From an uncultured Bacteroidales bacterium (GTDB lineage Bacteria; Bacteroidota; Bacteroidia; Bacteroidales; P3), in the NCBI GenBank assembly GCA_947306225.1, contig CAMZFW010000002.1, positions 1 to 47,301 of the forward strand: DNA of 47,301 nt. Reading direction: 5' to 3'. Numbering within the stretch: position 1 is the first letter of the stretch; each line of letters opens with the position of its first letter. The notes beneath the pieces were generated by a model. That model ran no database searches. It worked only from the letters and a program-made list of their open reading frames with translations, and was not told the origin of the DNA. Below, one piece after another: positions 1-10,700 of the stretch. The position numbers and the translations under genes are program-made.

Positions 1-1357
1 TCATCATCGAGTAGCGGGGATAGACCATATTGGCCACCCAGTTGTTCATCCAGAAAGCCGACTTTTCACTGAATTCGGTGTGAGGATTGTTTTCCTGACG
101 GAAACAGTCGGGGATCTGGGTAATGCAGCAATAGAGCGGCACGTAAGCCACCATGTTGGCATCGTCGCAGTTGAACCAAGTGACGCCGCCCACATCGTCG
201 GGCAGCCACGACCGCATCTGACAGGTCATCGTAAAGCCCGACTGCTGTGTAGCAATGGCACGCTCGCGGAAAAGGGGCGTGCCGTCCGAAGTTTGGAAAT
301 GCATCGGCAACGGGCGCACAGGCATTCCCCAAGGCCCTGCGGTCATATCGGCGGTCATATCCAGCGGAGTGCCTTCGAAATGGTCGCGCATATCGTTCTG
401 CACGTCACGCAGCGACAGCGGGGCATCGGGCTTAATCCACAGCGGCAGGTGGTCACACTTGTCGAACTCGCCGTTGATATAGGGCAGATACTTGTCCATC
501 TCGGCATGGCTGGTGTGATGACGGAAGAAACTCCACACGCGGGCATCAGCATAGCGCACATTCTCGAAGTCTATCGGACAATAAGCATCGCGGAACGAAA
601 AGTCGGCATCACTGCCATTATAAAAGCCTTTTTCACGAGCAAACGTAATCACATCCTCTGCATACACACACTCCACCTCCGGTCGGTTAATCTCCTTGAG
701 ACTGCGGCTGCTAATACTGGCAAAAGAGCGTTTTTTCTGCTGTGGAAACTGCCGTATGCGGCTCAGGTTGGCATGGGCGCAGATGCAGTCGTCGGGTATG
801 CGCAGCGCCACCCACACAGCCCCCTTTCGGTCAGGTCCCTTGCCGATAATCTCCATTATCCAAGCTTCGTTGGGGTCGCAAACAGTGATGCTCTCGCCAC
901 TGCTGTTATAGCCATACTCCTCCACCAGCTCAGCCATGCAGCGTATCGCCTCGCGGGCAGTGGCGGAACGTTGCAGAGCCAAGCGCATCAGGCTGAAATA
1001 GTCAAGCAGCCCATCGTGGTTCACCAGTTCCAGCCGTCCGTCAAAAGTGGTCTCCACAATCGTCACTTGCCGCTCGTTCATCAGTCCCACCACGTTGTAG
1101 GTGTACTCCACCTGTTCCACAAAACGTCCCTCATGGCGTGGCCCCCAGCCGTGGATGGCAATCTTCTCGCCTTTGGCATGCCGTCCCGAAGGGGAATAGA
1201 ATAACGACCCCGAAAAGCCAAAGCCATCGCAGTTGTAGCTGCACATTACGCTACCGTCCTTCGAGGCCTTCTTGCCGACAATCAAATTTGTACATGCCAG
1301 TGTCGACCCAACGCACAAAACAATCATCAAAACCAAAAATAATGCTTTTTTTATCAT
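1..1357 (-). CDS. Peptidase family C69 (secreted dipeptidase), partial; C-terminus runs off the left edge of the window
   Basis: Own reverse-strand translation from ATG at 1357: MIKKALFLVLMIVLCVGSTLACTNLIVGKKASKDGSVMCSYNCDGFG... Signal peptide followed by ACTNLIVGKKASKDGS, the N-terminal nucleophile Cys region typical of C69 dipeptidases. Not listed in the ORF track because it has no stop in the window. Confidence 0.88.
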   Translation of the reverse strand, partial: MIKKALFLVLMIVLCVGSTLACTNLIVGKKASKDGSVMCSYNCDGFGFSGSLFYSPSGRHAKGEKIAIHGWGPRHEGRFVEQVEYTYNVVGLMNERQVTIVETTFDGRLELVNHDGLLDYFSLMRLALQRSATAREAIRCMAELVEEYGYNSSGESITVCDPNEAWIMEIIGKGPDRKGAVWVALRIPDDCICAHANLSRIRQFPQQKKRSFASISSRSLKEINRPEVECVYAEDVITFAREKGFYNGSDADFSFRDAYCPIDFENVRYADARVWSFFRHHTSHAEMDKYLPYINGEFDKCDHLPLWIKPDAPLSLRDVQNDMRDHFEGTPLDMTADMTAGPWGMPVRPLPMHFQTSDGTPLFRERAIATQQSGFTMTCQMRSWLPDDVGGVTWFNCDDANMVAYVPLYCCITQIPDCFRQENNPHTEFSEKSAFWMNNWVANMVYPRYSMM

Positions 1358-1391
1358 AGCAAAAGTATTTTTATAGTTCCAAATGTTGGTG

Positions 1392-1399
1392 CAAAAATA
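1392..1399 (-). promoter_or_regulatory. Bacteroidetes-type -7 element (TAnnTTTG) upstream of the C69 peptidase gene
   Basis: + strand caaaaata = TATTTTTG on minus strand, ~35 bp upstream of the ATG at 1357. Confidence 0.45.
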
Positions 1400-1461
1400 C
1401 ATTTTTTCTACAACATAGTATGCTTCCGAGAAAAAAAAATTATCAAATCATAGAAAATATG

Positions 1462-1469
1462 TATCTTTG
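1462..1469 (+). promoter_or_regulatory. Bacteroidetes-type -7 element (TATCTTTG) upstream of GH97
   Basis: tatctttg matches TAnnTTTG, ~20 bp upstream of the ATG at 1491. Confidence 0.5.
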
Positions 1470-1487
1470 CAAATCCAATGCTACTGA

Positions 1488-3854
<2,367 letters not shown>

Positions 3855-3855
3855 T

Positions 3856-4048
3856 CCCAAATCGGTCATTAGGCCAACTTTTCAATCAACCTCTCTTTTT
3901 TATGACTGCTTATGCCATATCGGCATTACTTTTCGGCATCATGTCCCCATCTCTGTCTCGCCGTAGCCCGCTACCCTTTCATCAGCGTTGAGGCCAATCT
4001 GCTCGGAACAAACACCAATCTGCCATAAACCATAATGACCGATTGGGG
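3856..4048. repeat. MITE-like element copy A with terminal inverted repeats CCCAAATCGGTCATTAGG / CCATAATGACCGATTGGGG
   Basis: Left end 3856-3873, imperfect inverted right end 4030-4048. Its last 93 bp (3956-4048) aligns without gaps at both ends to 4606-4698. Confidence 0.6.
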
Positions 4049-4109
4049 ATAAAAAGTCACCATTTCCGACTGTGCAATTTCGGTTTTCACTCCCTACCCT
4101 TCTGCAAAG

Positions 4110-4381
4110 TTTTCGGATGCAAAAGTACTCAAAAGGATTGTCTCCGTTACCGCATCTTACCGCATCTTACCGCATTCTACCGAAACTTACCGCATTTTAC
4201 CGCTTTCTACCGCATTTTACCGCATTTTACCGATTGGGGGGTCGTTTGCCGTCGCCTGGACGGCAAACGAACGGCAAACGATCGGTTAACGAACGGATAA
4301 GTGCTAGAGCCGCGCAGTCGGGAAAAAAAGTTGTTGCGTAGGCAACAATAGAGCCTCTAAGTCGTTATTTGGAAGAAAAAT
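4110..4381 (+). repeat. 272-bp intergenic repeat element, copy 1
   Basis: Gapless match to 27602-27873 (constant offset 23492) with about 13 mismatches by eye (~95% identity). Confidence 0.93.
4147..4236 (+). repeat. Nine tandem 10-bp units, consensus TTACCGCATY, within the 272-bp element copy 1
   Basis: ttaccgcatc ttaccgcatc ttaccgcatt ctaccgaaac ttaccgcatt ttaccgcttt ctaccgcatt ttaccgcatt ttaccgattg. Confidence 0.95.
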
Positions 4382-4436
4382 ATGCTAACGTGTGAACGTG
4401 TTAATGCGTGAGCCTTTCCCGAATTAGGAAGTTAAA

Positions 4437-4698
4437 CCCAAATCGGCCATTAGGACGGAAAGCACTAAGTAATCAATTGTTTTTGTCCTTTTCATGTCAT
4501 AGTGCCATTTCTTTATGTTCCATGACGTTACTTGGGCTCGGCAGAGCAAGCAAGCTTTCTCTGCTCTCACCTTGGGTAACGTTCGGAATCTTGCTGACGA
4601 AACCATCTCGCCGTAGCCCGCTATACCTTCGCTGATTTCGTCAATAATCTTCTCGAAACAAATATCACTCTGACATGAAACCTAATGACCGATTTGGG
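4437..4698. repeat. MITE-like element copy B with 18-bp terminal inverted repeats
   Basis: cccaaatcggccattagg (4437-4454) and cctaatgaccgatttggg (4681-4698) are inverted repeats with one mismatch. The internal segment tctcgccgtagcccgcta is shared with copy A. Confidence 0.68.
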
Positions 4699-4759
4699 CT
4701 AAAGTGGAAGTTTTGAATGCGAGAATGCTTTGAAATTGAAAATTGAAAGTTGAAAGAAT

Positions 4760-4840
4760 TCGTTAATTCGTTAACGTGTTAATTCGTTAATCAAAAAAGA
4801 CTAACACATTCACACATTCACACGTTAACACATTCAATTC
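4760..4840. repeat. Low-complexity TTAACACATT / CGTTAACGTGTTAATTCG intergenic repeat tract
   Basis: cgttaattcgttaacgtgttaattcgttaatc...ctaacacattcacacattcacacgttaacacattc; same word family as 7240-7309 and 28266-28348. Confidence 0.7.
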
Positions 4841-4872
4841 AACATATCAACATAGCAACTTCCAAGTAATCA

Positions 4873-7194
4873 TTATCTTCTGCGCTTTGAGACAAATGGG
4901 GTGGAGGTCAGCATTGGAGGAGCCTCATTATCCCACTGCAGATAAACATAAGGGGCTAATCCTTGACTCCAACTATGGTCGTTCAACTCACTACTGAGCG
5001 ACTCATTGGCGACTACCGACACGTCATTCCCTACTTCAATCTGTCCGAAGCAATTGTTGAAACTGACGCTGCCATTTCGTGTGCCATAGAACTGGGTGCG
5101 CGGCCCAAGAAGTAACGCCTGCAACGCATACACATTCTCAATGTCACCACCGCTAAGGGTCCCCGCAAAGGCCCCCTTGACTGTAACTGTCGACTGCGAC
5201 AGGTCGCCATAGAACGCACTGTTGCGCACTGCACCACCGCTCATGCGGGCAACCACCCCACCGACGACTCCACCACCCGTACAGGTGATGCTGCCAGTAG
5301 GACGATAACGGATACAGTTCCTCACTTCGCCATCCTGCATCGAGTAGACAATGCCACCCAAACCACCAGTACCCCCTTGCACATTCATCAAGTCGGCATC
5401 GTTCCAACAATTATCCACCGTGCCACTCGTCATCGTGTGGACTATACCACCTATTGAGGCTGTGGACTGGATAATGCCCGAAGCATCAACATAGCAGTGC
5501 TTGACCATGCCATTGCCATAGTTCTGATAGACAATGCCACCCCAATCCGTAGCCGTTGGAGCGTTGATATTAGAAGCAACATAGCAATCCTTCACCAAAG
5601 CCGAATTCTTGTAGCAAATACCCGCTGCACGTACCGCATGATTGTTGCCATGAACCACCTGCATGGGCGAAGAAGTGTAGCATGCCACTATCTCGGCTTC
5701 CGTACCGCTACTCTCCCAGCAGATGCCAGCCACACTGGGAGCCACCAGTGTTGCCCTACAGCCACAGCCTGAGATGAGACCATGGTTTGTCACACATATG
5801 CCCGCCATGCCCACATCGCTACTACTAGACGTGGTCATCACATAAGAGGCATTGTCACTCACGCGGCAATTGACTATTTTTCCATTGTTCACATTACAAA
5901 GTGGGGAAAATGGCGTACCATCATTATCAGTCCACTCGTACGACCCCCACACCGACACGTTCTCCACAACGCCATTCTCGCCAATCGACTCAAATATCGG
6001 AACCTTGGTATTGTTCTTTATTCCTGACGAACCAGTCTGATTGGCACTATATATCATCGTCCCATTGAAGTTCACAATACCTCTATCCCATTGGCTGCCC
6101 GTCAGCACTATGTCCGAACGCATTACTTTGAAAGTGCATGGATTACTATTCACATAGACACCGTTGATAGGCATCGTATTGTTGAACGCATAGCGCACCT
6201 TGAGCAGGTCCTCGACGGTATAGATAAGGAAAGGTCGTGAGGGAGTGCCATTGCCCGAAAGCCCGACAGAAGTGGTGCCACCCATGCCCGACTCGTCACG
6301 CGACCAGCTGTCGATGGTGAGCGAGGGCATTTTAGTGATGCCATTGCGACGGATGCCAACCGAAAACTGCTTAGATATATAGAGCTGGTCGCTTCCTGAA
6401 ACCGCCCTAACCAGCATTGTCAAACCGTATTGAGTAGTACCTTGACCGGCTGGAAGAACAAGATAAAAAGTGAGCAAATCGTTGCCAATCTTCCGATTGA
6501 TATTGTTAATGGTGACAGTATTACTCGTCCCACCAGATGCTGGCACAACGTATGGGTTGTATTTATTAAAATCTTGAACCACAAAAGAACCCGAAAGTGG
6601 CAGATTGCCACTATTAGAGGTAAATTGGATATTCTGCAACGTCACATCACTAGCAGTTGAGGCCGCATTGCGCAGCTGAATCCGGACAATACCACAAAGG
6701 TTGTGGAACAACATGCGCACGACATTGTCACCATAATCCTCACCCCCATACGCCACCATGGGACACGCCTTCACGCCGAAGGTATTATCACCAATATACT
6801 CTTGATTAGCAGAGAAATATATAGTCGGAGAACCACCATTAAAGGCATTAGTGTCGTTGTGGGGGAAAAGTGTCAAAAAAGTGTTGCCACTACCACCCAT
6901 ACTGCTGTTTTCTGATTCGGGTTCGAATAGGGCCACAGGTTCACCAGCACCATGAAATATAAGTTTGACCCCTTCGCTGTTGCCTCCAATACGCCACGCA
7001 TCAATTGCATCACCGTCCTGCCAATAGACAAGACTTTCATTCACCAATACAGCTTTACTTCCATCTTCGGATGCAGGGGCTTCCGACTGGACGAGGAACT
7101 TATAGAACCCTGAATCTTTTTGGCAGCCAGCCATTAACAGCAAGAGAGCCAAAAGACATGTTGGAAATTTGATTTTCATTATCGTAGTTTTCAT
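4873..7194 (-). CDS. Surface lipoprotein with fimbrillin-like N-terminal half and GLUG/beta-helix-like repeats
   Basis: 773 aa; lipobox LLALLLLMAGC; YWQDGDAIDAWRI... and VRMLFHNLCGIVRIQL resemble Mfa-like/fimbrillin-family proteins; then GNGTPSRPFLIYTVEDLLKVRYAFNN and repeated GxxxxGIVYxxxxGxVxxC motifs. Confidence 0.72.
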   Translation of the reverse strand: MKTTIMKIKFPTCLLALLLLMAGCQKDSGFYKFLVQSEAPASEDGSKAVLVNESLVYWQDGDAIDAWRIGGNSEGVKLIFHGAGEPVALFEPESENSSMGGSGNTFLTLFPHNDTNAFNGGSPTIYFSANQEYIGDNTFGVKACPMVAYGGEDYGDNVVRMLFHNLCGIVRIQLRNAASTASDVTLQNIQFTSNSGNLPLSGSFVVQDFNKYNPYVVPASGGTSNTVTINNINRKIGNDLLTFYLVLPAGQGTTQYGLTMLVRAVSGSDQLYISKQFSVGIRRNGITKMPSLTIDSWSRDESGMGGTTSVGLSGNGTPSRPFLIYTVEDLLKVRYAFNNTMPINGVYVNSNPCTFKVMRSDIVLTGSQWDRGIVNFNGTMIYSANQTGSSGIKNNTKVPIFESIGENGVVENVSVWGSYEWTDNDGTPFSPLCNVNNGKIVNCRVSDNASYVMTTSSSSDVGMAGICVTNHGLISGCGCRATLVAPSVAGICWESSGTEAEIVACYTSSPMQVVHGNNHAVRAAGICYKNSALVKDCYVASNINAPTATDWGGIVYQNYGNGMVKHCYVDASGIIQSTASIGGIVHTMTSGTVDNCWNDADLMNVQGGTGGLGGIVYSMQDGEVRNCIRYRPTGSITCTGGGVVGGVVARMSGGAVRNSAFYGDLSQSTVTVKGAFAGTLSGGDIENVYALQALLLGPRTQFYGTRNGSVSFNNCFGQIEVGNDVSVVANESLSSELNDHSWSQGLAPYVYLQWDNEAPPMLTSTPFVSKRRR

Positions 7195-7239
7195 TTGTCA
7201 ATATATGTTAGATTCGTTTGATGTTGAAATATTCTTATG

Positions 7240-7309
7240 TGTTATTGTGCTAATTATGTTAATGTGCGAGACGCAACTAACGAATTAACACATTAATGAA
7301 TTAACACAT
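7240..7309. repeat. TTAACACATTAA-type intergenic repeat tract
   Basis: gttattgtgctaattatgttaatgtgcgag...ctaacgaattaacacattaatgaattaacacata. Confidence 0.55.
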
Positions 7310-7318
7310 ACCAGAATG

Positions 7319-7519
7319 CTATTCCCATCGTCCGATAGAGAAGTCACCTCCATCGTCGGTATATTCAGTAAATCGTTCGCCAGTGGCATAGTTATTATTA
7401 CCTCTCAACATGCGGTCACTAAAGCACACGTCGGCTCCTACAGAAGCTTGAGAGCCTAACTCCACGTTGAAGGCCACTACTTTAATTGTGGGCTGAAGAT
7501 ATGTTGCTTTTTTCATCAT
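7319..7519 (-). CDS. Small (66 aa) protein of unknown function encoded between the giant T9SS gene and the lipoprotein gene
   Basis: MMKKATYLQPTIKVVAFNVELGSQASVGADVCFSDRMLRGNNNYATGERFTEYTDDGGDFSIGRWE; starts like the MKKxYxxPxxxVxxF small proteins commonly seen in Bacteroidales; no recognised domain. Confidence 0.65.
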   Translation of the reverse strand: MMKKATYLQPTIKVVAFNVELGSQASVGADVCFSDRMLRGNNNYATGERFTEYTDDGGDFSIGRWE

Positions 7520-7569
7520 TTTTAGATTTTGGTGATTAATAAATGGTGATTAGTAAACTGGTCACTTTA

Positions 7570-7797
7570 TCATTGCTTTATTATCTTCTTAATTACTGTT
7601 CCATTGGCTGTTTTTACACGTAGATAGTACATGCCTGTCGGCAGGTTGGTGAGGTCCAGCTTGCTGCTGCCATCTTCTACCATGCGGCGATCGATGCAGC
7701 GGCTGACACCATCATACAGCTCTATCATTTGCATCTCGTCAGCCTCCACAGTGACCCATGCCACGGTGGGATTCGGGTAGACCTTGACATCGAGAAC
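7570..7797 (-). other. Type IX secretion system C-terminal sorting domain (Por type A CTD)
   Basis: VLDVKVYPNPTVAWVTVEADEMQMIELYDGVSRCIDRRMVEDGSSKLDLTNLPTGMYYLRVKTANGTVIKKIIKQ: the YPNP, LPTGMYYLRV and K-rich terminal motifs. Confidence 0.88.
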
Positions 7798-10700
7798 TGC
7801 CGGCGGTTGGTCGCCGCCACGCATGTTCACGGTGAGATAGAGTGTCACTATACTGTCACAGCTGTGCACTGTCTGTAGGGTGTCGCTCACCACCACCGTT
7901 ACAACTTCTCCCTCCTGTGCGGCCTCGCGCAGTAGGTCTATTTCGGTGGCCGAGAGGTGGAAGCCGTAAGCCTCGTAATCCTCGCCCATCAATACAGTGT
8001 CCTCCAGCTGGGTAAGACTGCTATAGTTGACTGTCAGCGTAAGGATGACAGTGCTGTCGACAAAGTCGGCACTATCCACCACGTGGAACTCATACACACC
8101 ACTCTCCGTGAGGGTCTCACCCGCAAGGGTCAGGCTGTCGCATGTCTCGTATATGATATTCTCGTATATGGGTACCATGTCAGGCTCACCGAAGTGGGGA
8201 TAGCCGTTGTTGGTGCCTTCCAAATCCGAACGCCATGTGGCAAAGCCTTCGCCCGCGTGGTCTCGCACCCATCGGTTGAGTGCCAAGGTGAGGTTGTTGC
8301 TGCCGTCCACACGGTCGGCCATCATCACCTGGTTGCCCATGCCGTTGAAGGTGGTCACTCCAGTGGTGTGGTTGCTAGTGCCACTATAGCCGAAGGGGGC
8401 CTCATTGCTGCCCAGCTCATAGTAGCAGTTGCTTACCGTCACACCACGGTCCAGCACAGCACCGATGGCACCTGTGAGGACACCTCCCTGTGTGCTGCCG
8501 TACACATAGTTGTTCTCCATTGTAGTGTTGCGGGCGAAGCCCACCAGACCACCCACACGGTTGAGTGGGTTCTCTGGACCGACAAAGCGGACGTAGTTGT
8601 TGGCAATACGGCTGCCACCGTGACTCTTCGAGCCCACATCAGTACCAGTGACGCTACCGACAATACCGCTACTGTAAAGCGACGACATTCGGGGCCGCGA
8701 CATCACACAGCTATTCGAAACATCCACATCCTGTCCCACGCCCAGAATGCCGCCATTGTATATGGTGGCTCCCATATACTTGGCCGCTGCATTACAGTTG
8801 TTAATCGTGCTGTTATTGGCTGTGCCGACCAATCCACCACTGGCATAGTTGGCCGTGATGATGGTGGTAATGTCGGGACTACCTTCCACCCTGCCGGTAT
8901 CTGCCACCGACGAATTGGTAATGTTACTATTGACCGCCTCAGCAGCAATGCCACCTACATACTGAGAGCCGTGGAAGAGGCTCTTTTGGATGTGCAGTCC
9001 GTCGATATCGGCACTGTCGAGATAGGCAAAGAATCCTGCATGGTCCATACGCGGCTCATCAACGAGGATGCCGCTGATGGTGACGCCATCGTCCACTCTC
9101 AACTTGCCCATAAAACGGTGCTGGGCATTACCCATCGGTGTCCACAGATGCGCCTTCATGTCATAATTATAGGCAGCTGCTGTGCTTTCGCCATCCTTGG
9201 AGCCTTCATCACTGCTTGTGCTGTTGGGGTTGTGGATATACACGGTGTTGAAATAGAAATCACGTATCTGCTGGCCATTCAAACCATTGGTGAGGCTTAT
9301 CAACCATGCCAAACCATCGGCATCATAGATATGTACGTCACCATTGTAATCGTATGTGACACCATTCGGCTGGCTTATCACCACATTCTTCCAATAATCC
9401 TTAGGCCCGAAATAGGCATTGATGTGAACATCATTGACCACATGTGGCATAACGAACACGGTATTGTTTCTATCGTAGGGGTCAAAATCCCACTGGATGA
9501 AATTGTGGTTGTCATCGCTCGCCGTGGCAATCAGTCGAACTGCATCGCCTGGGCAGAGCAAGGTGCCCGTCTCAGTCAGAGTTACATCGGGAGTCGTGGC
9601 AGTAGCACTCAGATAGCCATCCACGCCGCCCCAGCCCGGGTCTGGAACCACCTGAGCAATCAAATGGATGCCTCGGAAGTTGCGACTTGCCACATGAACC
9701 ACACTACCAGTAGTGTCACCCCAAGCATATTCATTGCCATTAATATGATTTGTCAGTGTGATGCCTGCAGGGCTGTCTTGGTGTGTCATCACCACCTTGA
9801 CATTCTTGGTCAGCTGGCAGCCAGCCAAGTCGGAGGCAGTGACACGGTAGTAGAAGTCGCCACCGTTGCCGCCGCTGAGCAACATGCCATGCAGTTCTCC
9901 TGCATCGCGGTTGGATTCTGTCGCCTTGTCGAAGTTGTTCTGAGCCAAATCGGCATTGATAGCATCATGGGTATAGGGGGTGGTGTATTCGCGATAGCTG
10001 CTCATGTTGTCGGCATTGGTACCCCATTCCCAATTGTAGGTGTATGGATAGAAACCGCCGTGCACTTGATATATCAACGAGTCGGTCTCGTCGGGACAGG
10101 CAGCATACTGGTTCCACTGGTAGGAAAGCACTGGATACTGATTCCCATTTTGCAACATGACAGGCGTGCCGTTCTGCTGCACAATATAGCTAAGCGACTC
10201 GCCATAGAGCTGCTTACGGAACGTGGCGCAACGCTGGAAGTAGAGGGTCTTGGTAGAGATGGTGCTATTGAAGAACACCTTGCCGTCGGTACCGTCGTTG
10301 AAGAAGTTCTCGTTGTTGTAGGCACGCTGGGCATACTGCAGATGGCTGCTGCTCACCTGAGCGATGCGGATGGTGTCGCGAGAGGTCGCACCTGGGAAGT
10401 CCTTGCTGATGCCGATACGGGTATTGGTGGCCAATTCGCTTTCAAAGAGTATCATGTCGCTCTGTGCGTCGGCAATGTCGCTGCCGTCCACACTCCTGCG
10501 GGTCAGATACACATTTCCCTTCGCCAACCCATCAGGAATGCTCACCTCATCATTATCATCTTTAAAGGTGTTGTTAGTGGGCAGATGGTAGTTATCCTCG
10601 ATGTGCACTTCTGTGCCTTTCTTGGCAACACCAAGCAGCATTGTACCACCGTCCACATGCACCGCACCTGTGCTCACATCTGCTGCCACTAAGTTGTTCT

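Noticed and set aside
80-1204. 374-aa plus-strand ORF
   Set aside because: Antisense to the well-supported C69 peptidase frame, with no domain signature.
4147-4236. CRISPR array
   Set aside because: Units are 10 bp with no spacers between them and no cas genes are present.
4072-4341. Possible small protein encoded in the 272-bp element (LPHLTASYRILPKLTAFYRFLPHFTAFYRLGG...)
   Set aside because: The frame is shared with copy 2 (27471-27881), but the 10-aa periodicity follows from the 10-bp DNA repeat. Differences between copies include several amino-acid changes and loss of the stop, with no clear sign of selection on protein.
7957-10692. 911-aa plus-strand ORF, and many other long plus-strand ORFs across 8-27 kb
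   Set aside because: Antisense to the giant surface gene. The lengths reflect GC-rich, Gly/Val/Thr-rich codon patterns on the opposite strand; products have no recognisable domain or start context.
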